A DNA stretch of 64,000 bases, taken from an uncultured Eubacteriales bacterium (lineage in GTDB: Bacteria; Bacillota; Clostridia; Christensenellales; Aristaeellaceae). The DNA lies in the NCBI GenBank assembly GCA_902777335.1, contig CACYTF010000001.1, forward strand, positions 39,975-103,974, in the 5' to 3' direction. Below are positions 49,605 through 58,600 of this stretch, piece after piece (positions within the stretch are counted from its first letter, which is position 1; each line of letters opens with the position of its first letter). A program made the translations under genes and the position numbers. The notes under the pieces were generated by a model, which was not told the origin of the DNA, made no database searches, and worked only from the letters and a program-made list of their open reading frames with translations.

Positions 49605-49730
49605 CCCTGCTCCCTGTTCCCTGTTCCCTGTCCCCTGTCCCCTGTCCCCTGTTCCCTGTTCCCTGTTCCCTGTTCCCTGTTCCCTGTTCCCTGTTCCCTC
49701 CTCCCTCCTCCCTACTCCCTACTCCCTACC
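49605..49730 (+). repeat. Heptanucleotide tandem array, 18 units
   Basis: Eighteen uninterrupted 7-base units of CCCTGTT and variants: CCCTGCT, CCCTGTC x3, CCCTGTT x9, CCCTCCT x2, CCCTACT x2, CCCTACC. It fills the gap between frr and uppS and ends just before the uppS ribosome site. A short inverted match (AACAGGGAACAGGG) lies at 49579-49592. Confidence 0.95.
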
Positions 49731-49748
49731 GCGAAGGAAGGTGCGCCC

Positions 49749-50777
49749 ATGTTCTTCGAAAAGCTGTCCCGCATGCTCAGCGAGGCGTTCCGGCCCCGCC
49801 CGAAGTACATCACCGTGACGCCGGTCACCGATTCGGCCCCGGCGCAGGCGCTGCCGCCGAGCACGCTGCCCCGGCACGTGGCCATCATCATGGACGGCAA
49901 CGGCCGCTGGGCCAACGCCCGCAACCTGCCCCGCTCCGCCGGACACGCGGCGGGCACCGAGGCGCTGCGCGACATCATCCGCGCCAGCGACGACTGGGGC
50001 ATCGAGGCGCTGAGCCTGTACGCGTTCTCCACCGAAAACTGGTCCCGCTCGAAGGAAGAGGTCGGCGCGCTGATGGGGCTGCTGCTGAAGTACTTCAACT
50101 CCGAGATCGACGAGCTGGACGAAAAGCACGTGAAGATCACGATACTCGGCGATGTGGACGGCATGCCCGAGCCCCAGCGCACGGCGCTGAGAAACGCCGT
50201 TTCCCGCACGCAAAACAACACCGGGCTGAAGCTGAACATCGCCCTGAACTACGGCGGCCGGGCCGAGCTGACCCGCGCCGCGCGGCTGCTGGCCGAACAG
50301 GTGCAGGCGGGCGCGCTGCGGCCCGAGGACATCGACGAGGACGCCTTCGCCGCCCGGCTGTACACCGCCGGCCTTCCGGACGTGGACCTGCTGATCCGCA
50401 CCAGCGGCGAGATGCGCACCTCCAACTTCCTGCCCTGGCAGCTGACCTACGCCGAGATGGTGTTCGACACCTGCTTCTGGCCAGACTTTGACCGGGCCCA
50501 CTACCTGAAGTGTCTGCGCGTCTACGCCGATCGGGACCGCCGCTTCGGCGGCGTCAAGGCGCCCGCTTCCGCGGCGCCCCAGGCGGAGGCAGTGCCTCAG
50601 GAAGAGGCCGCGCCCAAGGCGGAGGCAGTGCCTAATACAGAGGCCGCGCCCGCAGAGGCCCAGGGCGAACCCGAGCCCCAGGCTCAGACCGCGCCCGATG
50701 CGCCCGTCGAAGCCGCGCCCGATCCGAACGACGCGCCTGAAAGCGACGGCGGCCCCGTCGAGGAGGTTGACGCTTGA
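49749..50777 (+). CDS. uppS: Undecaprenyl diphosphate synthase (isoprenyl transferase)
   Basis: Makes the C55 lipid carrier for the cell wall. The 342-residue protein has HVAIIMDGNGRWANARNLPR, LYAFSTENWSRSKEEV, LNYGGRAEL and IRTSGEMRTSNFLPWQ, the cis-prenyltransferase regions. After about residue 262 there is an unusual 80-residue Ala/Pro/Glu tail (repeats such as PQAEAVPQEEAAPKAEAVPN), absent from ordinary UppS. The end overlaps the TTG start of cdsA. Confidence 0.95.
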   Translation: MFFEKLSRMLSEAFRPRPKYITVTPVTDSAPAQALPPSTLPRHVAIIMDGNGRWANARNLPRSAGHAAGTEALRDIIRASDDWGIEALSLYAFSTENWSRSKEEVGALMGLLLKYFNSEIDELDEKHVKITILGDVDGMPEPQRTALRNAVSRTQNNTGLKLNIALNYGGRAELTRAARLLAEQVQAGALRPEDIDEDAFAARLYTAGLPDVDLLIRTSGEMRTSNFLPWQLTYAEMVFDTCFWPDFDRAHYLKCLRVYADRDRRFGGVKAPASAAPQAEAVPQEEAAPKAEAVPNTEAAPAEAQGEPEPQAQTAPDAPVEAAPDPNDAPESDGGPVEEVDA

Positions 50778-51643
50778 TTAAACGCATTATCACTGCCGCG
50801 GCGCTGATCATCATCATGTCGCTGGCCATATGGTTTCAGGGCTGGCCGCTGCGCCTGCTGCTGCTCTGGGGCATGCTGATGAGCACCAGCGAGATGTACC
50901 GCGCCTTCCGCCGGATCGGCTACGACCCGGTGCGCTGGTCGGGCTACGCCTACTGCGTGCTGGCGGTGCTGGCCCAGGCCTACTACGCGCGGCTGACCGG
51001 CGGCGTGTTCGAGTCCATCAGCCCGTCCATGTTCGCGCTGATCATCGGGCTGCTGCTGGCCATGACGGTGATCATACTGAAGGGCAAGGTGGCCTTCGAC
51101 AGCCTGATGAGCACCGTGTTCCCGATGCTGTACCCGGGGCTGTTCTTCTCGCTGATCATCACGCTGCAGGACCTGGGCACCCGGCTGACCTCAACGCTTG
51201 CGCTGGTGCTGACCTTCTTCATCGCCTCGGTGAACGACACCTTCGCGCTGTTTGTCGGCATGCGCTTCGGCAGGCACAAGCTGTCGCCTCAGATCAGCCC
51301 GCACAAGAGCGTGGAGGGCGCCGTCGCCGGGCTTATCGCCAGCGTGCTGTTCGCGATGCTGGTGCCCTGGCTCGCCACCCGCCTCGCGCCCGGCTGGCCC
51401 GCCCTGAGCGCCCAGCTAAAGGCGTCGCCGCTGCCCCCGCTGTGGGCCTTCGGCGTGCTGGGCCTGTTCGCCGGCGCGCTGTCGCAGATCGGCGATCTGG
51501 TGGCGTCGCTGGTGAAGCGCCACTGCGGCATCAAGGACTTCGGCACCATATTCCCCGGCCACGGCGGCATGCTGGACCGCATGGACGGCATACTGTTCTG
51601 CGGCGTGGCCTGCTACGTATTCTTTAAAATCTACGGACTATAA
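50774..51643 (+). CDS. cdsA: Phosphatidate cytidylyltransferase
   Basis: Makes CDP-diacylglycerol for phospholipid synthesis. The 289-residue protein has about eight hydrophobic segments and the C-terminal signature GHGGMLDRMDGILFCG, with SPHKSVEGAVAGL before it. It starts with TTG at 50774 in a TTGA overlap with uppS; GAGGAGG lies seven bases upstream. Confidence 0.94.
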   Translation: MIKRIITAAALIIIMSLAIWFQGWPLRLLLLWGMLMSTSEMYRAFRRIGYDPVRWSGYAYCVLAVLAQAYYARLTGGVFESISPSMFALIIGLLLAMTVIILKGKVAFDSLMSTVFPMLYPGLFFSLIITLQDLGTRLTSTLALVLTFFIASVNDTFALFVGMRFGRHKLSPQISPHKSVEGAVAGLIASVLFAMLVPWLATRLAPGWPALSAQLKASPLPPLWAFGVLGLFAGALSQIGDLVASLVKRHCGIKDFGTIFPGHGGMLDRMDGILFCGVACYVFFKIYGL

Positions 51644-51655
51644 TAGAGGTTGAAA

Positions 51656-52801
51656 ATGAGGACAATCGCCATACTGGGCGCGACCGGCTCCATCGGCACG
51701 CAGGCGCTGGACATCGTGCGCCGCTACCCGGACCGCTTTCGCGCCGACTGCCTGACCGCCAACACCAACGCCGAAAAGCTGTTTGAGCTGGTGCGCGAAT
51801 TCCAACCCACCGCGGCGGCGCTGAACGTGGTGCCCGATTACATCCCCGAGGACATACGCCCGGTGCAATGGTTCTTCGGGCCCGACGCCACCGTCCGGGC
51901 CCTGGCGGCGACCCAGCCGGACGACGCGCTGTGCGCCATCGTGGGCATCGCCGGGCTGGACGCGGTGATGCGCGCGCTGGACGTGTGCGAGCGGGTGCTG
52001 CTGGCCAACAAGGAGGCCCTGGTGACCGGCGGCGACCTGGTGACGGCCAAGGCCGCCGAGCGCAGCGTTCCGCTCTTGCCGGTGGACAGCGAGCACTCCG
52101 CCATATTCCAGTGCCTGCAGGCGCGGCACGACAACCCGGTCCGCCGCCTGCTGCTGACCTGCTCCGGCGGCGCGCTGCGCGACTGGAAGAAGCGGGACAT
52201 GTACGCCGCCACCGTGCGGGACGTGCTGGCCCACCCCACCTGGAACATGGGCGGCAAGATCACCGTGGACTGCGCCACGATGGTCAACAAGGGCCTGGAG
52301 GTCATCGAGGCGCACCACCTGTTCGCCATGCCGGCGGAGAAGATCGACGTGGTGATCCACCCCCAGAGCGTCGTGCACAGCATGGTGGAGTTCGAGGACG
52401 GCGCGGTGCTGGCCCAGATGGGCATGCCCGACATGCGCGGCCCCATCGGCTACGCGATGGGCTATCCCCGGCGCCTGCCCTACGACGCGAAGCCCCTGGA
52501 CTTCGCCGCGCTGGGGCACCTGGACTTTGCCGCCCCGGACCACGACCGCTTCCCCTGCCTGGGCATGGCCATAGAGGCCCTGAAGACGGGCGGCAGCGCG
52601 CCGGTGATCCTGAACGGGGCCAACGAGGCCGCCGTCGGCGCGTTCCTGAGGGGGCAGATCCCCTTCGGCCGCATCGCCGAGGTCATCGACGCCACGCTGC
52701 AGGCCCTCCCCGTGCGCCCCATCGCGTCCATCGCGGACGTGCACGCCGCGGACGAGGAGGCGCGGGAACGCGCTTTTATGGAATTAGGAATGAGGAATTA
52801 G
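51656..52801 (+). CDS. dxr: 1-deoxy-D-xylulose 5-phosphate reductoisomerase
   Basis: Second enzyme of the MEP isoprenoid pathway. The 381-residue protein has the NADPH loop ILGATGSIGTQALD, VLLANKEALV, PVDSEHSAIFQCL, CSGGALRDW, HPTWNMGGKITVD and LNGANEAAVGAFL. ATG at 51656 is preferred to TTG at 51650 because AGAGG lies at the right distance. The last six codons (ELGMRN) and the stop are supplied by the heptanucleotide repeat array at 52782. Confidence 0.95.
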   Translation: MRTIAILGATGSIGTQALDIVRRYPDRFRADCLTANTNAEKLFELVREFQPTAAALNVVPDYIPEDIRPVQWFFGPDATVRALAATQPDDALCAIVGIAGLDAVMRALDVCERVLLANKEALVTGGDLVTAKAAERSVPLLPVDSEHSAIFQCLQARHDNPVRRLLLTCSGGALRDWKKRDMYAATVRDVLAHPTWNMGGKITVDCATMVNKGLEVIEAHHLFAMPAEKIDVVIHPQSVVHSMVEFEDGAVLAQMGMPDMRGPIGYAMGYPRRLPYDAKPLDFAALGHLDFAAPDHDRFPCLGMAIEALKTGGSAPVILNGANEAAVGAFLRGQIPFGRIAEVIDATLQALPVRPIASIADVHAADEEARERAFMELGMRN

Positions 52802-52851
52802 GAATTAGGAATTAGGAATTAGGAATTAGGAATTAGGAATTAGGAATTGGG
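52782..52851 (+). repeat. Heptanucleotide tandem array, 10 units
   Basis: Ten units in register: AATTAGG, AATGAGG, AATTAGG x7 and AATTGGG. The array runs from inside dxr to nine bases before the rseP ATG. It gives dxr its stop codon and replaces the space where the rseP ribosome site would be. Confidence 0.95.
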
Positions 52852-52860
52852 AAAAACGTT

Positions 52861-53928
52861 ATGTTCAGCAATATTCTGTATGTTATACTGGCCATCGTGA
52901 TGCTGGGGATCATCGTCACGGTGCATGAATTCGGTCACTACACGGTGGGGCGTCTGTGCGGCATCGGCATCGTGGAGTTTTCGGTGGGCTTTGGCCCGCG
53001 GCTCGTGGGCTGGAAGCGCAAGGGCATCCAGTACTCCCTGCGGGCCATACCGCTGGGGGGCTACTGCGCCTTTGTCGGCGAGGACCAGCGCAGCGACGAC
53101 CCCCGCGCCATGAACAACCAGCCGGTGTGGAAGCGTTTCCTGACCGTGCTGTCCGGGCCGTTGATGAACTTCGTGCTGGCCTTCGTGGTGTGCGCCGCCA
53201 TGCTGAACGCCTACTTCATCGCCGAGACCTACCCCATCGTGGACCAGGTGGTCGCCGACATGCCCGCCGGGCAGGCGGGGCTTCTGCCCGGGGACAAAAT
53301 CCTTCAGGTCAACGGCGTCGAACTGACCAACGACAGCGCCGGCGTCAGCCTGATGCTGTCCACGATGCAATCCGGCGACATGACCCAGCCCATCGACCTT
53401 GTGATCGAGCGGGACGGGCAGACCATGCACTACGCCGTCACCGCCGCGCCGGTGACGGACGAGAGCGGCAAGGCCACCCGCTACCAGATCGGCATCGTGT
53501 TCTCCAGCCGCACCTACAACTTCTTCGAGTCGCTGGGCGAGGCGGGCAGCTACATGGTGGAGACCACCGGCATGATGCTGAACAGCCTGAAGAACCTGAT
53601 CTTCAAGGGCGAGGGCCTGGAGGACACCGCGGGCACCGTGGGCATCATCGCCGTGGTGGCCCAGCAGGCGCGTCAGGGCATGTACATGGTGCTTTGGCTG
53701 ATGTACATCATCAGCCTGAACCTGGGCATCATGAACCTTTTGCCCATCCCCGCGCTGGACGGCGGGCGGCTGCTGTTTCTGATCGTGGAGGCCATCCGCC
53801 GCAAGCCCATCCCCCCGGAGAAGGAGGGCCTGGTGCACGGCATCGGCATGGTGCTGCTGCTGGGCCTGTTCATCGTGCTCACCTACCACGACATCGTGAA
53901 GCTGATCTCCGGCGGATTCAAAATGTAA
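52861..53928 (+). CDS. rseP: Site-2 zinc metalloprotease RseP
   Basis: Intramembrane protease, 355 residues, with the zinc motif VTVHEFGHYTVGRL in TM1, a PDZ domain (about 120-200, GLLPGDKILQVNGVEL) and the C-terminal IPALDGGRLLF motif. The ribosome site is poor: only the GGAATTGGG end of the repeat array lies before the ATG. It sits between dxr and ispG as in many Clostridia. Confidence 0.95.
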   Translation: MFSNILYVILAIVMLGIIVTVHEFGHYTVGRLCGIGIVEFSVGFGPRLVGWKRKGIQYSLRAIPLGGYCAFVGEDQRSDDPRAMNNQPVWKRFLTVLSGPLMNFVLAFVVCAAMLNAYFIAETYPIVDQVVADMPAGQAGLLPGDKILQVNGVELTNDSAGVSLMLSTMQSGDMTQPIDLVIERDGQTMHYAVTAAPVTDESGKATRYQIGIVFSSRTYNFFESLGEAGSYMVETTGMMLNSLKNLIFKGEGLEDTAGTVGIIAVVAQQARQGMYMVLWLMYIISLNLGIMNLLPIPALDGGRLLFLIVEAIRRKPIPPEKEGLVHGIGMVLLLGLFIVLTYHDIVKLISGGFKM

Positions 53929-53941
53929 AGGAGGCTTTCCC

Positions 53942-54997
53942 ATGCCCACCCGCAAGGTATGCGTCGGCCCCGTGGCAATCGGCGGCGGCGCGCCCGTATC
54001 GGTCCAGACCATGACCAACACCGACACCCGCGACGTGGAGGCCACCCTGGCCCAGATCCGCGCCATGGCGGCGGCGGGGGCGGACATCGTGCGCGTTTCG
54101 GTGTACGACGAGGTCTGCGCCGAGGCGGTGCGCGCGCTGGTGGACGGCAGCCCGGTGCCGCTGGTGGCGGACATCCACTTCAACCACCGCCTGGCGATAC
54201 GCTCCGTCGAAAACGGCATCGCCAAGGTGCGCATCAACCCCGGCAACATCGGCGGCGAGGCCCACGTGCGCGAGCTGGCGGACTGCCTGAAGGTGCACCG
54301 GGTGCCGGTGCGCATCGGCGTGAACTCCGGCAGCATCGAGAAGGACATCCTCGCGAAGTACGGCGGCGTCACCCCCGAGGGCATGGTGGAGAGCGGCCTC
54401 AACCACGCCCGGATGCTGGAGCGCGTGGGCTTTGACGACATCGTGCTGTCCTTCAAGGCCACGGACGTGCAGAAGATGGTGGCGGCCTGCCGGCTGGCCG
54501 CGAAGGCCTGCGACTACCCGCAGCACATCGGCGTCACCGAGTCCGGCACCGCCGACGTGGGCATCGTCAAATCCGCGGTGGGCATCGGCGCGCTGCTGCT
54601 GGAGGGCATCGGCGACACGATCCGCGTGTCCCTGTCCGGCGACCCGGTGCAGGAGGTGCCCGCGGGCCTGGCCATACTGCGGGCCTGCGGCCTGCGCCGG
54701 GACGGCGTGGAGATCATCTCCTGCCCCACCTGCGGGCGCACCGGCATCGACGTGGAGGGCATCGCCCGCCGCGTGCGGGCCGAGACCGCGGACATCCGCG
54801 TGCCCATGAAGGTGGCCGTGATGGGCTGCGTGGTCAACGGCCCCGGCGAGGCGCGGGAGGCGGACCTGGGCGTCGCCGGCGGCAAGGACGGCGCGGGCGT
54901 GCTGTTCGTGAAGGACATGCCCCCGAAATCCATACATGGCGGCGATCTGGCGGCGGTATTGATCGCCGAGATCCGCAGGCTGGCGGCGGAAAAATGA
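53942..54997 (+). CDS. ispG: 4-hydroxy-3-methylbut-2-enyl-diphosphate synthase
   Basis: Fe-S enzyme of the MEP pathway, 351 residues. It has VSVQTMTNTDTRDVEATLAQ, VADIHFNHRLA, RINPGNIGG, the cluster Cys in ISCPTCGRTG and MGCVVNGPGEAREADLG. AGGAGG precedes the ATG. It ends in an ATGA overlap with the GNAT gene. Confidence 0.96.
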   Translation: MPTRKVCVGPVAIGGGAPVSVQTMTNTDTRDVEATLAQIRAMAAAGADIVRVSVYDEVCAEAVRALVDGSPVPLVADIHFNHRLAIRSVENGIAKVRINPGNIGGEAHVRELADCLKVHRVPVRIGVNSGSIEKDILAKYGGVTPEGMVESGLNHARMLERVGFDDIVLSFKATDVQKMVAACRLAAKACDYPQHIGVTESGTADVGIVKSAVGIGALLLEGIGDTIRVSLSGDPVQEVPAGLAILRACGLRRDGVEIISCPTCGRTGIDVEGIARRVRAETADIRVPMKVAVMGCVVNGPGEAREADLGVAGGKDGAGVLFVKDMPPKSIHGGDLAAVLIAEIRRLAAEK

Positions 54998-55602
54998 CGG
55001 GCATCACCGAACTGTCGCCCTACACCCACCCGGTGCGCCTGGAGACGCCGCGCCTGGTGCTTCGGGAGCACTGCCCGGAGGACCTGGAGCCGCTGCACGC
55101 CATACTCTCCGACCCCGCCGTCACCTGGTATTTGCCGGGCATGTTCAAGCGCGAGCCCGTCGAAACCGAGGCCTATCTGCGCTCGGTGATGCGGGACGCC
55201 GAGAGCCACCACCGGCTGCGCTACAACCTGGCGGTGACGGACGCCGCCACCGGTGGGCTTCTGGGCAGCGTGGGCCTGCACGTGATCGAGAGCACCCCCC
55301 GGGGCGCCCACTACGGCCTGGGCTACTTCCTGTGCCGGTCCGTCTGGAACCAGGGCTACGCCACCGAGGCCGCCCGGGCGGCGCTGGACTTCATATTCGG
55401 GGGCAACGCCTGCCGCGTGTCGGCCTCGTGCCTGGCGGAGAACATCGGCTCCCGCCGGGTGGCCCAGAAGTGCGGCATGACCCAGGAGGGCCTGCTGAAG
55501 GCCCACACCTGGCACGACGGCCAGTGGAAGGACTGCGCGGTGTACGCGATACTGAGGGACGAATACACAGATAAGCTATGGCGGAGCTCTGGAAAAACCT
55601 GA
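54994..55602 (+). CDS. GNAT-family N-acetyltransferase (RimJ/RimL type)
   Basis: A 202-residue acetyltransferase: LETPRLVLREHCPEDLEPLH, YGLGYFLCRSVWNQGYATEA (acetyl-CoA loop region) and LAENIGSRRVAQKCGM are RimJ-like. The substrate is unknown. It is an insertion between ispG and polC, overlapping both (4 and 25 bases). Confidence 0.9.
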   Translation: MTGITELSPYTHPVRLETPRLVLREHCPEDLEPLHAILSDPAVTWYLPGMFKREPVETEAYLRSVMRDAESHHRLRYNLAVTDAATGGLLGSVGLHVIESTPRGAHYGLGYFLCRSVWNQGYATEAARAALDFIFGGNACRVSASCLAENIGSRRVAQKCGMTQEGLLKAHTWHDGQWKDCAVYAILRDEYTDKLWRSSGKT

Positions 55603-58600
55603 TCGCCCAGGAGGACCCGGCGCTGGCGGAAGCGCTGACGCTGTCCCGGGTGAGCATATCGAAGAAGACCGGCCAGATGCGGGTCCGGCTTTGCTGTGCC
55701 CAGCTGCTGAACGACGCGCAGTTCGAGTGCGCCAGCCGGCGCATCGCCGCGGCGTTCCCGGACGTGGGCGTGAAGGTGCAGCTGGAGTACCCGACCCTGC
55801 GGGAGAAGGTGCTGGAGGACGTGACCATCGCGGGGCCCGTGATGAAGTCGCTGGTGCGGCACGAGAGCCCGGGGTGCATGCCCTTCATCGACTGGAGCGG
55901 CGACGGCTGGACGCTGGCGGACGGCGTGCTGACGGTGCGCGTGCTGAGCGCCGAGGGCGCCGCGTTTCTGAAGGCCCGGAAGGTGGACGCCATACTGGGC
56001 CGGAAGCTGAACGACCTGTTCGGCATCCGCGCCGCCGTGCGCATCGAGATCAGCGGCGACGAGGAAAAGCGCATCCGCGAGATCTCCGAGGCCCGGGAGC
56101 GGGAGGCCGAACGCCTCGCCGCCGCGATGGCCGTCTCCGCGCCGGAGGGCAAAAGGAAGGCCGCGCCCAGCGAGGCCCTGTACGGCAGAATGATCAACGA
56201 CCCGGAGATCCCGATGCGCGAGGTCACCGAGGACGTGGGCCGCTGCACGCTGAAGGGCGAGGTCGTCAGCCTGGACATTAGAGACGCCAAGAACGGCGAA
56301 ACCAAGATCGTCACCTTCTCGATGACCGACTACACCGGCTCGGTGAACTGCAAGCTGTTCCTCAGCTCCCGCAGGAGCCGGGACAACGCCGTGGGCGTGC
56401 AGGCGCTGGCCGACACGCTGTCGACGGGGCTGAAGCCCGGCAGCTGGGCGCGGGTGCGGGGCAAGTACAGCTTCGACAGCTACTCCAGCCAGATGGTGCT
56501 GATGGTGGACGACATCGTGGCCACGGAGAAGCCCGTGCGCCTGGACAACGCGCCCGAAAAGCGCGTGGAGCTGCACCTGCACACCAACTACAGCACGATG
56601 GACGCCTGCGCCTCGGCCTCCGACCTGATCAAGCAGGCCGCGGCCTGGGGCCACAAGGCCATCGCCGTCACCGACCACGGCGTGGTGCAGGCCTTCCCAG
56701 AGGCCTTCGGCGCGGCCAAAAAGTACGGCCTGAAGCTGATCCCCGGCTGCGAGGGTTACCTGATCGACGACGACGCCGGCATCGTGGAAAACGCCGGCGA
56801 CATTCGGCTGGACGGCGCGGCCTACGTGGTGCTGGATGTGGAGACCACGGGGCTGAACACCCGCGCCGACGAGATCATCGAGATCGGCGCGGTGCGCATC
56901 GAAAACGGCGTGGAGGTGGCCGAGTTCAGCGAGCTGATCAACCCGGGCCGGCCCGTGCCGGAGCGGGTGGTGGAGATCACCGGCATCACTTCGGCCATGC
57001 TGCGGGACAAGCGCGCCCTGATGGACGTGATGCCCGAGTTCGCCAAATTCTGCGAGGGCGCGGTGCTGGTGGCCCACAACGCCGGCTTCGACATGGCCTT
57101 CTTCCGCCGCGCCTTCCGGCAGGCGGGATTGCCCTTTGAATTCGCCGTCCTGGACACGCTGGCCCTGGTGCGCAGCCAGTATCCCCAGCTGAAGAACCAC
57201 AAGCTGGGCAACATGTGCAAGCAGCTGGGCATATCGCTGGTCAACGCCCACCGCGCCGTGCACGACGCCCGGGCCACCGGGCTGATGCTCACGAAGGTGC
57301 TGGCGGAGGTCGCCGCCCAGAAGAAGATCACCCAGCTGGGCCAGCTGAACACCTGCTTCCCCACCGACGCCACCAAGCAGTCCTGGCACATCATACTGCT
57401 GGCGGCGTCCCAGCAGGGCATGACCAATCTGTACCGGCTGGTCAGCGAGGGGCACCTGAACTACTTCTACCGCCGGCCCCGCATCCCCCGCAGCCTGATC
57501 ACAAAGTACCGCGAGGGGCTGATCGTGGGCAGCGCCTGCGCCGCGGGCGAGCTTTTCCAGGCGCTATTGGACGACCGGGACGAGGCGGACCTGAAGCGCA
57601 TCGCCGGCTTCTACGACTATCTGGAGATCCAGCCCATCGGCAACAACGACTTTTTGAAGCGGGACGGCACCGTCGCGGATGACGAGGCCCTGCGGGAGCT
57701 GAACCGGCGCATCGTGCGGCTGGGCCAGGCCCTGGGCAAGCCCGTCTGTGCCACCGGCGACGTGCACTTTCTGAACCCCAACGACGGCGTGTACCGGGCG
57801 ATCCTGCTGACCAAAGAGGGCTACAAGGACGCCGACGAACAACCGCCGCTGTACTTCCACACCACCGACGAGATGCTGGCCGAGTTCAGCTACCTGGGCC
57901 GGGACGTGGCCCGGCAGGTGGTGGTGGAGAACCCGAACGCCATCGCGGACAGGATCGGCGACGTGCGCATATTCATCCCCCACCCCGAGGGCAAGGAGAC
58001 CTTCCAGCCCTTCTGGCCGGAGGCTGAGAATGAGCTTCGGCAGCTGGTGAACGACAAGGCCCACGCCCTGTACGGCGACCCGCTGCCCGAGATCGTTCAG
58101 AAGCGCATCGACAAGGAGCTGGGGGCCATCATCGGCTACGGCTTCTCCACGCTGTACATGATCGCGGTGAAGCTGGTGGCCAAGAGCCTTTCCGACGGCT
58201 ACATCGTGGGCAGCCGCGGCTCGGTGGGCTCGTCGCTGGTGGCGTTCCTCTCGGGCATCACCGAGGTCAACGCGCTGCCGCCCTACTACGCCTGCCCGAG
58301 CTGCAAGCACACCGAGTTCGACCCGGACCCGAACTACACCACCGGCCTGGACCTGCCGCCCAAGGCCTGCCCGGTGTGCGGCGCGCAGATGGACAAGGAC
58401 GGCTTCAACATACCCTTCGAGGTGTTCCTGGGCTTCAAGGGCGACAAGGTGCCGGACATCGACCTGAACTTCTCCGGCGAGTACCAGCCCCGGGCCCACA
58501 GCTACATCCAGGAGCTGTTCGGCAAGGAATACTGCTTCCGCGCCGGCACCATCGGCACCATCGCCGAGAAGACCGCCTACGGCTACGTGCTGAAGTACTG

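Noticed and set aside
49605..49730. CRISPR array
   Set aside because: The units are 7 bases with no spacers and no cas genes nearby; it is a simple tandem repeat.
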